A stretch of DNA of 64,000 nucleotides from HGM13634 sp045537285 (GCA_045537285.1 JAZSPC010000050.1:1-64000); one strand, 5' to 3'; shown: positions 44,346-52,457, counted from the first letter of the stretch. The notes: a model not told the origin generated them from the letters alone. Numbers and translations are program-made.

Positions 44346-44376
44346 ACCCCTTGGGGTATTTTATACATATATTATA
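44346..44376 (-). promoter_or_regulatory. Leader palindrome and -10 box of the 108-aa gene
   Basis: Minus-strand TATAAT is at 44376-44371. A perfect 12-bp palindrome ACCCCTTGGGGT (44346-44357) lies at about the transcription start, followed by TAAATAAAATAAAA. Confidence 0.6.
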
Positions 44377-44480
44377 CCATAAAAGAAATAATAAAGCAAA
44401 TTTATGTAAATAAAAGAAAATCTTGATAAAATATTAAAAATATAGTATTATATATAAAGTAGAAAAGGATGTGAAAAATT

Positions 44481-45251
44481 ATGAAAATATTAGCAGTTGG
44501 AGATATAGTTGGATTAAATGGATTGAATAAATTAAAAGAAGTATTACCTAATTTGAAGAAAATGGAGAGAATAGATTTTGTAATAGTAAATGGAGAAAAT
44601 GCAGCAGGAGGAATGGGAATTACAGAGAAAGATTTTAGACAGATGTTATTTGCAGGAGCTGATGTAGTGACACTTGGAAATCATACATGGTCCAAAAAGG
44701 ATGTATTTACTATTATAGAAGAAGAAAAACTTTTAAGACCTGCAAATTATCCAAAAAATGTTTTGGGTAAAGGATATAATATATTTAATTATAAAAATAA
44801 AAAGATAGCAGTTATTAATTTAATTGGAAGAACAAATATGGGGATATTAGCAGAAAACCCATTTTTAGAAGCAGATAGTATAATAGAAAAAATAGAATGT
44901 AAAGCAGATTATATAGTTATAGATTTCCATGCAGAAGCAACTGCTGAAAAAATAGCATTAGCAAATTACTTAGATGGTAGAGTAAATATTGTGTTTGGAA
45001 CACATACACATGTTCAAACAGCAGATGAAATGGTACTTCCAAAGGGGACTGCATATATTACAGATATAGGAATGACAGGTCCAATTGATTCTGTTATTGG
45101 TATGGAAAAGAAGGCATCAATAAAAAGATTTGTAACAACTCTTCCAGAAAAATATAAAATAGCAGAAGGAGAAAGTAAGTTTAATAGTTGTTTATTTACT
45201 ATAAATGATGAAAATGGAAAAATAGAAGAAATAAAGAGAATAAATTTGTAA
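44481..45251 (+). CDS. ymdB: YmdB-type metallophosphoesterase
   Basis: 256 residues of the TIGR00282 family; B. subtilis YmdB is a 2',3'-cyclic nucleotide phosphodiesterase affecting RNase Y targets and biofilm switching. Metal-binding motifs: GDIVG at the start, NGENAAGGMGIT, LGNHTW, DFHAEATAEK and FGTHTHVQTADE. GGATGTG is a modest ribosome binding site. Functional link to rny is conserved even though a foreign-looking gene has landed between them. Confidence 0.94.
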   Translation: MKILAVGDIVGLNGLNKLKEVLPNLKKMERIDFVIVNGENAAGGMGITEKDFRQMLFAGADVVTLGNHTWSKKDVFTIIEEEKLLRPANYPKNVLGKGYNIFNYKNKKIAVINLIGRTNMGILAENPFLEADSIIEKIECKADYIVIDFHAEATAEKIALANYLDGRVNIVFGTHTHVQTADEMVLPKGTAYITDIGMTGPIDSVIGMEKKASIKRFVTTLPEKYKIAEGESKFNSCLFTINDENGKIEEIKRINL

Positions 45252-45376
45252 AAAAAGTCGAAAAATGAAATACGAAACTTCCAGAAATTTCCAAAAAACA
45301 CTAGACATTGTGTTTAAAATATAATATAAATATGTTCGTGCACAAATGAAACAAAATTTATATTAGGAGGAAAGAA

Positions 45377-45640
45377 ATGGAAGTTTTAAAAATTTCAGCA
45401 AAATCAAATCCAAATTCAGTTGCAGGAGCAATAGCAGGGTTAGTGAAGGAATCTAACAAAGCAGAAATGCAAGCAATAGGAGCAGGAGCATTAAATCAAG
45501 CAATCAAGGCGGTAGCTATTGCAAGAGGGTTCGTAGCACCAGCGGGAGTAGACTTAGTATGTGTGCCAGCGTTCGCTGAGGTGGAAGTTGAAGGCGAAGA
45601 CAGAACTGGAATAAAAATAATAGTTGAATCAAGGGTATAA
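45377..45640 (+). CDS. spoVS: Stage V sporulation protein S
   Basis: 87 residues, the very conserved SpoVS (MEVLKISAKSNPNSVAGAIA, GAGALNQAIKAVAIARG). It affects entry into stage V in B. subtilis and belongs to the Alba-like nucleic-acid-binding fold. AGGAGG lies 7 bases before ATG; a TAGACA-17-TATAAA promoter is upstream near 45302. rny-ymdB-spoVS is a conserved gene order in Bacilli and Clostridia. Codons are unusually G-rich, as expected for a highly expressed gene. Confidence 0.97.
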   Translation: MEVLKISAKSNPNSVAGAIAGLVKESNKAEMQAIGAGALNQAIKAVAIARGFVAPAGVDLVCVPAFAEVEVEGEDRTGIKIIVESRV

Positions 45641-45641
45641 G

Positions 45642-45666
45642 AAAAGTGGCAAAGCCACTTTTTTTG
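45642..45666 (+). terminator. Terminator of spoVS
   Basis: AAAGTGGC (45643-45650) pairs with GCCACTTT after a 3-base loop, then TTTTT. Confidence 0.88.
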
Positions 45667-45691
45667 TATATATTAAACAAAGGAGAGGACT

Positions 45692-47299
45692 ATGAAAGAA
45701 AGGCATTTTAGAATTATATTTATAATATTAGTAGCTATTTTATTAATATCTGCAATATATATTTATGTATTTAAACAAAGTGAAAAAACTCTTTTAGCAA
45801 GTAAATTAAATTCTAATAAAAAAGAAAGTTTAATATCAAATAATATAAGAATTGGAATTATGGATTTTGATAATATAAATCCAATTTTAAGTAATAACAA
45901 AAATGTTCAAGATATTTCAAGATTAATCTTTGATCCACTATTTACTTTAACAGAAGATTATAAATTAAAAGGAGTGTTGGCAAGGGAATGGTCAAAAATA
46001 GCAAATAAAACATATATAATAAAATTAAATGAAAATATTTTATGGCATGATGGTAATAAGTTTGATAGTTCTGATGTGATTTTTACAATAAATATGCTAA
46101 AAAAACTAAAAGAGAATTCAATATACTATCACAATATAAAAAATATAGCACAGGTAAATGAAATAGATGAATATACAATTAAAATTATAACAGATAGAGA
46201 TATTCAATATTTTGAGTACAATTTAATATTTCCAATAATATCAAGTAAATATTTTAATGAAGAAAATTTTAACTTAACAAGTAAGAATACAAAACCGGTA
46301 GGAACAGGAATGTTCTATATTTCAGAAGTTAATAATAAAAGTATTTTATTAAAAAAGAATTTAGAAAATTCAAAAGACCAAGATTTAAAGATAGAAACTA
46401 TACTACTCAAATTATATTCTTCATTATCAACTGTAATAGAAGCATTTAAAACAGAAGAAATAGATATATTTACTACCTCTAATAAAGGTGTAGAGGAGTA
46501 TTTGAAAAATACTAGATATAATATTAGTAGGTATATAAATAGGGAATATAATTATTTAGCTTTTAATTGCAAAAGTGAAATATTATCTAATAAAGAAGTA
46601 AAAAAAGCTATAAATTATACTGTAAATAAAGAAGATATATTGAAAAATATACTTAATAATAAATATGAAATATCAAATTTTCCATTAGATTTTGGGAGTT
46701 TTGCTTATGACATAAGTAATGATATTACCGCTTATGATAGCAATAAAGCTAAAAATATATTAGTAGAAAATGGTTGGAAATATTCAGCAGAAGGGTGGAA
46801 AAAGAAAGTTAATAACAGTAATATAAAAATAGAACTAGATATTGTAGTAAATAAAAATAATACAGATAATATAAAAGTAGCAAACAATATAAAAGAACAA
46901 TTAAGTTTAGTGGGAATATTAATAAATGTAAAAGAAGTAAGTAATAAAGAGTATAATAATTATTTAAAAAATAAAAACTATGACATTATAATTGCAAATC
47001 ATACATATAGTTATAGTCCATCATTAGAAAAATATTTTGGAGAAGATAATCTATCAAATTATACTAATAATGAAATTAATACATTATTAAAAGAAATTGA
47101 ATTTCTAGATGATGAAAATGAAATAAAACAAAAATATACAAGAATAAATGAAATATATAATGAAGAAATTCCATATATAAGCCTATATTATGATACAAGC
47201 TCAATAATCTATTCAGCTAACTTAAAAGGTACAATAACACCAAATTCATATAATCTATTTTTAGGGATAGAAACGTGGTATAGAGAGTATGAAAAATAA
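45692..47299 (+). CDS. Family 5 extracellular solute-binding protein, membrane-anchored, orphan
   Basis: 535 residues related to peptide/nickel ABC-transporter binding proteins (SBP_bac_5): LIFDPLFTLTEDYKLKGVLA, WHDGNKFDSSDVIFTINML, KPVGTGMFY. The N-terminus is an uncleaved-looking membrane anchor (about 7-27) with no lipobox Cys, unlike most binding proteins of this group. No permease or ATPase genes are adjacent. It may work with a distant transporter or as a peptide sensor. AGGAGA lies 8 bases before ATG. It precedes the toxin-antitoxin locus. Confidence 0.85.
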   Translation: MKERHFRIIFIILVAILLISAIYIYVFKQSEKTLLASKLNSNKKESLISNNIRIGIMDFDNINPILSNNKNVQDISRLIFDPLFTLTEDYKLKGVLAREWSKIANKTYIIKLNENILWHDGNKFDSSDVIFTINMLKKLKENSIYYHNIKNIAQVNEIDEYTIKIITDRDIQYFEYNLIFPIISSKYFNEENFNLTSKNTKPVGTGMFYISEVNNKSILLKKNLENSKDQDLKIETILLKLYSSLSTVIEAFKTEEIDIFTTSNKGVEEYLKNTRYNISRYINREYNYLAFNCKSEILSNKEVKKAINYTVNKEDILKNILNNKYEISNFPLDFGSFAYDISNDITAYDSNKAKNILVENGWKYSAEGWKKKVNNSNIKIELDIVVNKNNTDNIKVANNIKEQLSLVGILINVKEVSNKEYNNYLKNKNYDIIIANHTYSYSPSLEKYFGEDNLSNYTNNEINTLLKEIEFLDDENEIKQKYTRINEIYNEEIPYISLYYDTSSIIYSANLKGTITPNSYNLFLGIETWYREYEK

Positions 47300-47316
47300 A
47301 AAATGTAAACAAAATA

Positions 47317-47345
47317 TTGATTTTGTAAATAAAATAAGCTATAAT
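47317..47345 (+). promoter_or_regulatory. Promoter of the type III toxin-antitoxin operon
   Basis: TTGATT (47317-47322), 17 bases, TATAAT (47340-47345). Confidence 0.75.
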
Positions 47346-47351
47346 GAATAT

Positions 47352-47572
47352 ACTAATATTGATAAATTAATTTATCAAATAAATTAGGTAGCATAAACCT
47401 TTGATTAATTTCATAAATGTGCAATGAAGGTTAGATATGAGCCTTTAAGATGTAGTCTTATAAATAAATATCTAGTTAAACATTAGGTTAGAAACGAGCC
47501 TTTAGTTTTACTATAAACGAGTTTCCAGAAAAATTAAAAGGGGGGGATACTATTGGGGTATCCCTCTTTTTG
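47352..47572 (+). ncRNA. Candidate type III antitoxin RNA with degenerate repeats
   Basis: Between the promoter and the toxin lies a non-coding stretch ending in an intrinsic terminator. It holds three related copies of a motif like AGGTTAGA-N3-GAGCCTTTA, beginning near 47386, 47428 and 47485; the last two match best (AGGTTAGATATGAGCCTTTA and AGGTTAGAAACGAGCCTTTA), the first (AGGTAGCATAAACCTTTGA) is diverged. In known type III systems an RNA of tandem repeats, cut by the toxin into pseudoknots, inhibits the toxin. Repeat spacing here (42 and 57 bases) is irregular, so the exact unit is uncertain. Confidence 0.72.
47542..47572 (+). terminator. Terminator between antitoxin RNA and toxin
   Basis: 9-bp stem (47542-47550 with 47558-47566, two G-U pairs), 7-base loop, T-run. 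Leaky terminators at this position set the antitoxin:toxin ratio in type III systems. Confidence 0.85.
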
Positions 47573-47604
47573 TGTTTTCAAAAAATAAATTTATAGGAGG
47601 TATA

Positions 47605-48111
47605 ATGAAAAAGGAAACTAAAAAAATAAAACTAGGGAAATTGAATTTTTATATAATTGATGAGGATTATATTAATTATTTAAAGAAATTTGATAAGCAC
47701 ATTGCCTACAACAAAAATCAAAAACGACCATACATAGGAGTTGTAATTGTAGTAGAAGATAATTATTATTTTGCGCCTTTATTTTCACCCAAATTAAAGC
47801 ATAAAACATATAAAGATAATTTGACATTTTTTAAAATTGTTAATGTTAAAAATAAATCTGATTTAGGCATTATAAGATTTTCTGATATGATACCGGTACC
47901 ACAGGAGAGTGTATATTTGCTTGATACAAAAGAGAAAAGTTATGGATATAAAAGGTTGCTTTCAGAACAGTACAACTATATAAATATACCAACCAATAGA
48001 GAAAAGATTATGGAGAAAGCACAAAAGATTTATAATATAGTTACAAAAGATAGGAAAAGTAAAATGTCTAAATTTTATAAAAATTTAAGTTGTAATTTTA
48101 AGTTATTATAA
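47605..48111 (+). CDS. Type III toxin-antitoxin endoribonuclease, ToxN/AbiQ family
   Basis: 168 residues matching the ToxN/AbiQ/CptN fold: LNFYIIDEDYINYLKKFD, RPYIGVVIVV, YYFAPLFSPKLKH (the conserved Ser-Pro-Lys-x-Lys-His core), DMIPVP and YKRLLSEQ, ending in CNFKLL. Such toxins are sequence-specific endoribonucleases that inhibit growth or abort phage infection, held in check by the RNA encoded just upstream. AGGAGG lies 7 bases before ATG 47605; the in-frame upstream ATG/GTG at 47572 lies in the terminator tail. Subfamily (ToxIN, CptIN or TenpIN) is not decided. Base composition matches the host. Confidence 0.88.
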   Translation: MKKETKKIKLGKLNFYIIDEDYINYLKKFDKHIAYNKNQKRPYIGVVIVVEDNYYFAPLFSPKLKHKTYKDNLTFFKIVNVKNKSDLGIIRFSDMIPVPQESVYLLDTKEKSYGYKRLLSEQYNYINIPTNREKIMEKAQKIYNIVTKDRKSKMSKFYKNLSCNFKLL

Positions 48112-48168
48112 CAAAAATGCATAGAATATAAAATAGAAAAATAATAAATAAAAAATTTAAAAAAACTG

Positions 48169-48196
48169 TTGACAAATATTTTTTTTAATATATAAT
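48169..48196 (+). promoter_or_regulatory. Promoter of recA
   Basis: TTGACA (48169-48174), 16 bases, TATAAT (48191-48196). Confidence 0.75.
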
Positions 48197-48206
48197 AAGA
48201 ATATAC

Positions 48207-48218
48207 AAACAAATGTTT
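48207..48218 (+). promoter_or_regulatory. Candidate LexA (SOS) box upstream of recA
   Basis: AAAC-AAAT-GTTT, a 12-base dyad close to the Gram-positive LexA pattern GAAC-N4-GTTC/T, sits just after the transcription start. Confidence 0.5.
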
Positions 48219-48236
48219 AATTTAGGAGGAAACAAT

Positions 48237-49286
48237 ATGGAAAATCAAAATCCAGAAAAAAGAAGAGCGCTAGAAGCGGCAATGGGGCAAATTGAAAAAC
48301 AATTTGGTAAAGGGTCAGTTATGAAACTTGGAGAATTCCAAGCAATGAATATAGAAGCTATCCCAACAGGAGCATTGGGATTAGATATAGCATTAGGTAT
48401 TGGTGGCGTGCCACGTGGAAGAATTATTGAAATATATGGACCAGAATCTTCTGGTAAGACAACATTAGCATTACATATAATTGCAGAAGCTCAAAAAATG
48501 AATGGTGAAGCAGCATTTATAGATGCAGAACACGCATTAGATCCAGTATATGCTAAACACTTAGGCGTAGATATAGATAATTTGATCGTATCACAACCAG
48601 ATACAGGAGAACAAGCATTAGAAATCACAGAAGCATTAATAAGAAGTGGTGCACTAGATGTTATAGTTGTAGACTCTGTTGCAGCATTAGTTCCAAAAGC
48701 AGAAATTGATGGCGATATGGGAGATTCACATATAGGACTTCAAGCAAGACTTATGTCACAAGCTTTAAGAAAGTTAGCAGGAGCTATAAATAAATCTAAA
48801 ACAGTTTTAGTATTTATTAACCAATTAAGAGAAAAAGTAGGAGTAATGTTTGGAAATCCAGAAACAACAACTGGTGGTAGAGCATTAAAATACTATTCAT
48901 CTGTAAGATTAGATATTAGAAAAGTAGAAAATATCAAACAAGACGGAGAAGTTGTAGGAAACAGAGCAAGAGTAAAAGTTGTAAAAAACAAAGTAGCGCC
49001 ACCATTTAGAGAGGCAGAATTTGATATAGTATATGGTAAAGGTATATCAAAAGAAGGCAATATACTAGATATAGGTGTTAACTTAGATATAGTAGAAAAA
49101 AGTGGTTCTTGGTTTAGTTATAATGGAGAAAGACTTGCACAAGGTAGAGAAAATGTTAAAGACTACTTAACAGAACATCCAGAAATGATGAAAGAAATTG
49201 AAGAAAAAATAAGAGCGAAATTCTCAGAAGCATTTGAAAAGAGCTTAGGAGATGAAGAACCAGACGAAGATGAGGATGCAGAATAA
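48237..49286 (+). CDS. recA: Recombinase RecA
   Basis: Central recombinase and SOS co-protease. 349 residues. Walker A GPESSGKTT, Walker B VIVVDSVAAL, and the loop 2 region (FGNPETTTGGRALKYYSS). Acidic C-terminal tail (GDEEPDEDEDAE). ATG 48237 follows TTAGGAGG by 8 bases; in-frame upstream TTG/ATG codons precede that site. recX follows after a terminator hairpin. Confidence 0.98.
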   Translation: MENQNPEKRRALEAAMGQIEKQFGKGSVMKLGEFQAMNIEAIPTGALGLDIALGIGGVPRGRIIEIYGPESSGKTTLALHIIAEAQKMNGEAAFIDAEHALDPVYAKHLGVDIDNLIVSQPDTGEQALEITEALIRSGALDVIVVDSVAALVPKAEIDGDMGDSHIGLQARLMSQALRKLAGAINKSKTVLVFINQLREKVGVMFGNPETTTGGRALKYYSSVRLDIRKVENIKQDGEVVGNRARVKVVKNKVAPPFREAEFDIVYGKGISKEGNILDIGVNLDIVEKSGSWFSYNGERLAQGRENVKDYLTEHPEMMKEIEEKIRAKFSEAFEKSLGDEEPDEDEDAE

Positions 49287-49302
49287 TTTTTAGAGATATA
49301 AT

Positions 49303-49334
49303 AAGAGTAATACTATTTAGTATTACTCTTTATT
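49303..49334 (+). terminator. Hairpin between recA and recX
   Basis: 12-bp stem (49303-49314 with 49319-49330), 4-base loop, then TTTATTTT. Probably a partial terminator, keeping recX low relative to recA. Confidence 0.8.
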
Positions 49335-49373
49335 TTAAAGAAAATTTATGATATATTATGAGTGGTGAAAAAA

Positions 49374-49826
49374 ATGGAATATAGTGTAGAAGAATTTGAT
49401 AAAGCAAAAACCAAAGTAATGAATTACATTATGTATAAAAAAAGAACAGAATATGAAGTAAGGAATAAATTTTCAAAAATACTTGAAGAAAATTTATTAA
49501 ATGATATAATAGAGTACGTTAAGGAAGCTGGTTACCTAAGTGATACAGCATATATTGACAGAGCAGTATGTGAATTTAAAGCATTAAATAATTTATCAAG
49601 AAAAGAAATAAAGTATAAGCTATATTCAAAAGGAATTGAGAATAGTTTAATAGAAGATTATTTTTCAGAAAATTTAGAAGAACTATATGAATATGAACTA
49701 AAATCAGCTAAGAATATAGTTATAAAAAAACAAAGTACAATGGATGAAGAAGAAATAGAAAACTACCTTAGAAAAAAAGGATATAGAGAGGATATTATAA
49801 ATCAAGCAATTAAAGATGAGGAGTAG
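49374..49826 (+). CDS. recX: Regulatory protein RecX
   Basis: Modulates RecA filaments. 150 residues of helical repeats typical of RecX: KAKTKVMNYIMYKKRTEYEV, AGYLSDTAYIDRAVCEF, LSRKEIKYKLYSKGI and YLRKKGYREDIINQAIKDEE. ATG 49374 follows GTGGTGA; the in-frame GTG at 49362 is less likely. It lies 2 bases from scpA, so the two are probably translated together. Confidence 0.9.
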   Translation: MEYSVEEFDKAKTKVMNYIMYKKRTEYEVRNKFSKILEENLLNDIIEYVKEAGYLSDTAYIDRAVCEFKALNNLSRKEIKYKLYSKGIENSLIEDYFSENLEELYEYELKSAKNIVIKKQSTMDEEEIENYLRKKGYREDIINQAIKDEE

Positions 49827-49828
49827 AA

Positions 49829-50584
49829 ATGCAAAACGTATTAACACTAGAATCAAATAAGTATGCTATAAAAATAGAAAACTTTGAAGGACCACTAGAT
49901 TTGTTATGTCATTTAATAGATAAAAACAAAATGAATATTTATGACATAAAAATTAGTGAGATAGCAGACCAATATATAGAATACATAAATAAAATGGAAG
50001 AGCTAAATTTAGAAGTGACAAGTGAATTTCTAATAATGGCATCAACACTTCTATATATAAAATCAAAAGGGCTTCTTCCAAACCAAGCAGAAGCAGCAGA
50101 AGAGCTTACAGAAGAGCAATTAATTCAAAGAATAATAGAATACAAAAAATATAAAGAAATTACAGCAAAATTTAGGGCGGGTTATGAAGAATTTTCTAAA
50201 CGTTTCTTTAAAATACCAGAGCTTATTGAACTTCCAAAACAAAAATTAGAAGTTGAGTATAGCAAAGAAATACTTCCTGATTTATATAAAGGAATTATAG
50301 AAAGAAACAATGAAAAAATTAATCAAAATGCTAAAAATATTGAAAAAATTGCAATTGTAGAGACATATACAGTAGCAAGTAAAGTAAAAGAAATGTTTAA
50401 AGAATTAATTAGAAAACCTAAATTTGTATTTAATAAGTTATATTCAATTTCTAAATGTAACAAACAAGAAGTAGTAACAGCATTTACAGGGCTTCTAGAA
50501 CTATCTAGAAGAAACAAAGTTACAACGGTTCAAGAGGAGTTATTTGGAGATATAACTGTTGAGAAAACCAAAAGAAATGTTTAA
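49829..50584 (+). CDS. scpA: Segregation and condensation protein ScpA
   Basis: Kleisin subunit that closes the SMC ring with ScpB. 251 residues. N-terminal kleisin signature (IENFEGPLDLLCHLIDKNKMNIYDIKI, ITSEFLIMASTLLYIKSK-like) and a C-terminal winged helix (VTAFTGLLELSRRNKVTTVQEELFGDI). AAAGATGAGGAG lies before ATG. scpB usually follows directly; here a DUF2953 gene does. Confidence 0.94.
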   Translation: MQNVLTLESNKYAIKIENFEGPLDLLCHLIDKNKMNIYDIKISEIADQYIEYINKMEELNLEVTSEFLIMASTLLYIKSKGLLPNQAEAAEELTEEQLIQRIIEYKKYKEITAKFRAGYEEFSKRFFKIPELIELPKQKLEVEYSKEILPDLYKGIIERNNEKINQNAKNIEKIAIVETYTVASKVKEMFKELIRKPKFVFNKLYSISKCNKQEVVTAFTGLLELSRRNKVTTVQEELFGDITVEKTKRNV

Positions 50585-50601
50585 TTGAAAATAAAAATGT
50601 G

Positions 50602-50641
50602 AAAACTAGTATTAAAGGAGAAATCTTATGATACTAGTTTT
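50602..50641 (+). promoter_or_regulatory. Hairpin displaying the ribosome binding site of the DUF2953 gene
   Basis: AAAACTAGTAT (50602-50612) pairs perfectly with ATACTAGTTTT (50631-50641). The 18-base loop carries AAAGGAG and the ATG (50628-50630), so the start codon touches the stem. Confidence 0.6.
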
Positions 50642-51239
50642 TATTATTTTAGGACTAATTATATTAGTAACTTTATCAATACTCATTTTTAAATTATCAA
50701 ATGCAAAATTAGAAATAAAAAAGCTACATATATCAAATGAACAAGAAAAGGTAAAAGTAGATTTTCTATTAAATGTTGGAATATATTTTTTGAACAAGAT
50801 ACAACTTATAAAATTTACTATTGATAATTATAAAATACAGAATACATTACAAAGTGGAAAGTTAGATATTAATAAATTTAAGCAAAATGAAGCTATAAAT
50901 ATAGATGTTTTAAAATCTTTAAAATATCACGATTTTACAATAGAATATGTAAAAATAGGAGGATATTTTTCAACTTTTGACCCGGTTTTATCAACTTGGA
51001 TATATGCTTTTATACAATCAGTTATCCCAATATTAATAGCTAGAAGAATTGATGGTAAATATATTAATGAGCTTGAATTTTTAAATGTTAACAAAAATGA
51101 AATAAACATTAATTTAAACTGTATAATTAGTGTAAAAATGGTAAATATTATAAATATATTACATTATTTAAAAAAGAAAGGTGGAAATATTAATGGAAAA
51201 TCATCCGATAGAAGGTCTTATGCTTACAGCAATGAATAG
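50628..51239 (+). CDS. DUF2953 membrane-associated protein (YtfI-like)
   Basis: 203 residues with one N-terminal membrane helix (about 2-22) and a soluble domain. DUF2953 proteins sit immediately before ytfJ in sporulating Firmicutes, as here (B. subtilis ytfI-ytfJ). The frame overlaps ytfJ by 47 bases, so the last about 15 residues (KSSDRRSYAYSNE) may be non-essential. Function unknown, presumed sporulation-related from context and from ytfJ. Confidence 0.82.
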   Translation: MILVFIILGLIILVTLSILIFKLSNAKLEIKKLHISNEQEKVKVDFLLNVGIYFLNKIQLIKFTIDNYKIQNTLQSGKLDINKFKQNEAINIDVLKSLKYHDFTIEYVKIGGYFSTFDPVLSTWIYAFIQSVIPILIARRIDGKYINELEFLNVNKNEININLNCIISVKMVNIINILHYLKKKGGNINGKSSDRRSYAYSNE

Positions 51240-51828
51240 CATAGAAAATATGATTGATGTAAATACAATAATAGGAGAACCTATTGAAACTGTAAATAAT
51301 ATAGTAATAATACCTGTATCAAAAGTAGCTTTTGGTTTTGCAGCTGGTGGAAGTGAGTTTAAAGGAGAAACAAGAGATGAGTATAATAAAAAAGATAAAA
51401 CTGAAAATGTACAATATAGATTACCGTTTGGTGGTGGAAGCGGAGCAGGAGTAAGTATTAATCCAATAGCATTTTTGGTTGTAGAAAATGATAAAGTAAG
51501 GCTATTACCGGTAAATCATAGTTCTTGTATAGATAAATTATTAGACTATGTACCAGATTTATTTGAAAAGGTTTCACAAACAAAGAAAAAACTGAATTCT
51601 TCAACAGAAAAAGAAGATTTTGAAAGTGATGATATAGAAAAAGAACAATTAATACAAGAAGAACAAGTAAGATTTAAAAGTAAAAAAACAAATATTAATA
51701 AATCACCAAGAACAACAGAGGAAAATTTAGCATATAATCCTAAGAGTAGAATAAAAAAACAAAGTGAAGAAATTGCAGAAGAGTTAGAAGATTTATTTGA
51801 AGAAGAATATGAGTATGATGATGACTAA
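51193..51828 (+). CDS. ytfJ: GerW family sporulation protein YtfJ
   Basis: 211 residues. The conserved domain covers about 1-110 (IGEPIETVNNIVIIPVSKVAFGFAAGGSEF, PFGGGSGAGVSINPIAFLVV). A strongly acidic and Lys-rich coiled-coil tail of about 80 residues (to EEEYEYDDD) is longer than in B. subtilis YtfJ (151 residues). Made in the forespore in Bacillus and linked to germination. ATG 51193 follows AAAGGTGG by 8 bases. The OLE RNA promoter overlaps its 3' end. Confidence 0.92.
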   Translation: MENHPIEGLMLTAMNSIENMIDVNTIIGEPIETVNNIVIIPVSKVAFGFAAGGSEFKGETRDEYNKKDKTENVQYRLPFGGGSGAGVSINPIAFLVVENDKVRLLPVNHSSCIDKLLDYVPDLFEKVSQTKKKLNSSTEKEDFESDDIEKEQLIQEEQVRFKSKKTNINKSPRTTEENLAYNPKSRIKKQSEEIAEELEDLFEEEYEYDDD

Positions 51829-51831
51829 AAT

Positions 51832-51860
51832 TTGCAAAAAAATGTAAGTTATGGTATAAT
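51832..51860 (+). promoter_or_regulatory. Promoter for the OLE RNA-oapA unit
   Basis: TTGCAA (51832-51837), 17 bases, TATAAT (51855-51860); start expected near 51867. Confidence 0.7.
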
Positions 51861-51866
51861 ATAAAA

Positions 51867-52435
51867 CGATGGTGCATTATTCTAGTAATTTTGACTATTA
51901 TGAGGGTGGGGCTAAAAATCCACTAAAAGGCACACAGATAAAGCTTGTTATTAATGCGCGGAACGCCCAGTTCTGTGCGTTAGTAGGAAGAAAGAAATTA
52001 GGATGATATATAATGGCATATATAGGAATTCCTCGTTTCGTTTAAGACTTAAAATTTATCTTTTTTAAGTGTAACCTATACCAGTGCCAAGACACGAAGT
52101 ATAGAGTAGCCTGTTTTGAGTGATAATTCGGGATTAGTGAGTAGAATAAAATATTTAGTGGCCATAAGTATTTTATTTGTTGCTATGAAATTATTATTGC
52201 AAAAGAAACTAATAGTAGTAATCAAAATTTCAAGGAAAACTTCTAGAATGTTTGTTACGATACAAGAAAGTTTAGAGATTGAGGTGCGGATTTAAGTGGC
52301 GATCTAGTTTCTAATATATATTATTAGGTATTTTCTTTAAATGGAAACGGCCAGACAGTAATGTTAGGTAGAAAATAGAGAAATTCTACTAGACCTAAAC
52401 CGTAAAATTTATCTAAACTTTTACCATCTTATCTT
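51867..52435 (+). ncRNA. OLE RNA (ornate, large, extremophilic)
   Basis: About 570 bases without a gene, much richer in G and C than normal intergenic DNA here and full of complementary blocks. The two ends can close the structure: GATGGT (51868-51873) with ACCATC (52423-52428). Other visible helices include TTCTGTGCG-type pairing near 51950-51975 and TTCTACT/AGTAG-type pairing near 52370-52395. Size, promoter, and above all the gene directly downstream (oapA, whose product binds OLE RNA) fit OLE, a large membrane-associated RNA of Bacilli and Clostridia linked to magnesium, alcohol and cold tolerance. I cannot align it to the Rfam model, so the call rests on length, structure and context. 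Confidence 0.8.
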
Positions 52436-52457
52436 ATTTTAATTGGAGTTAAATAAA

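Noticed and set aside
45377..45640. spoVS as a transferred gene because of G-rich codons
   Set aside because: SpoVS is extremely conserved and in its usual place after ymdB; the composition reflects a constrained, highly expressed protein.
51867..52435. Considered RNase P RNA, tmRNA or SRP RNA
   Set aside because: The conserved cores of those RNAs (for example GAGGAAAGTCC of RNase P, a CCA-ended tRNA-like 3' part of tmRNA, the GGAAG loop of SRP RNA) are not present, while size and the downstream oapA gene fit OLE.
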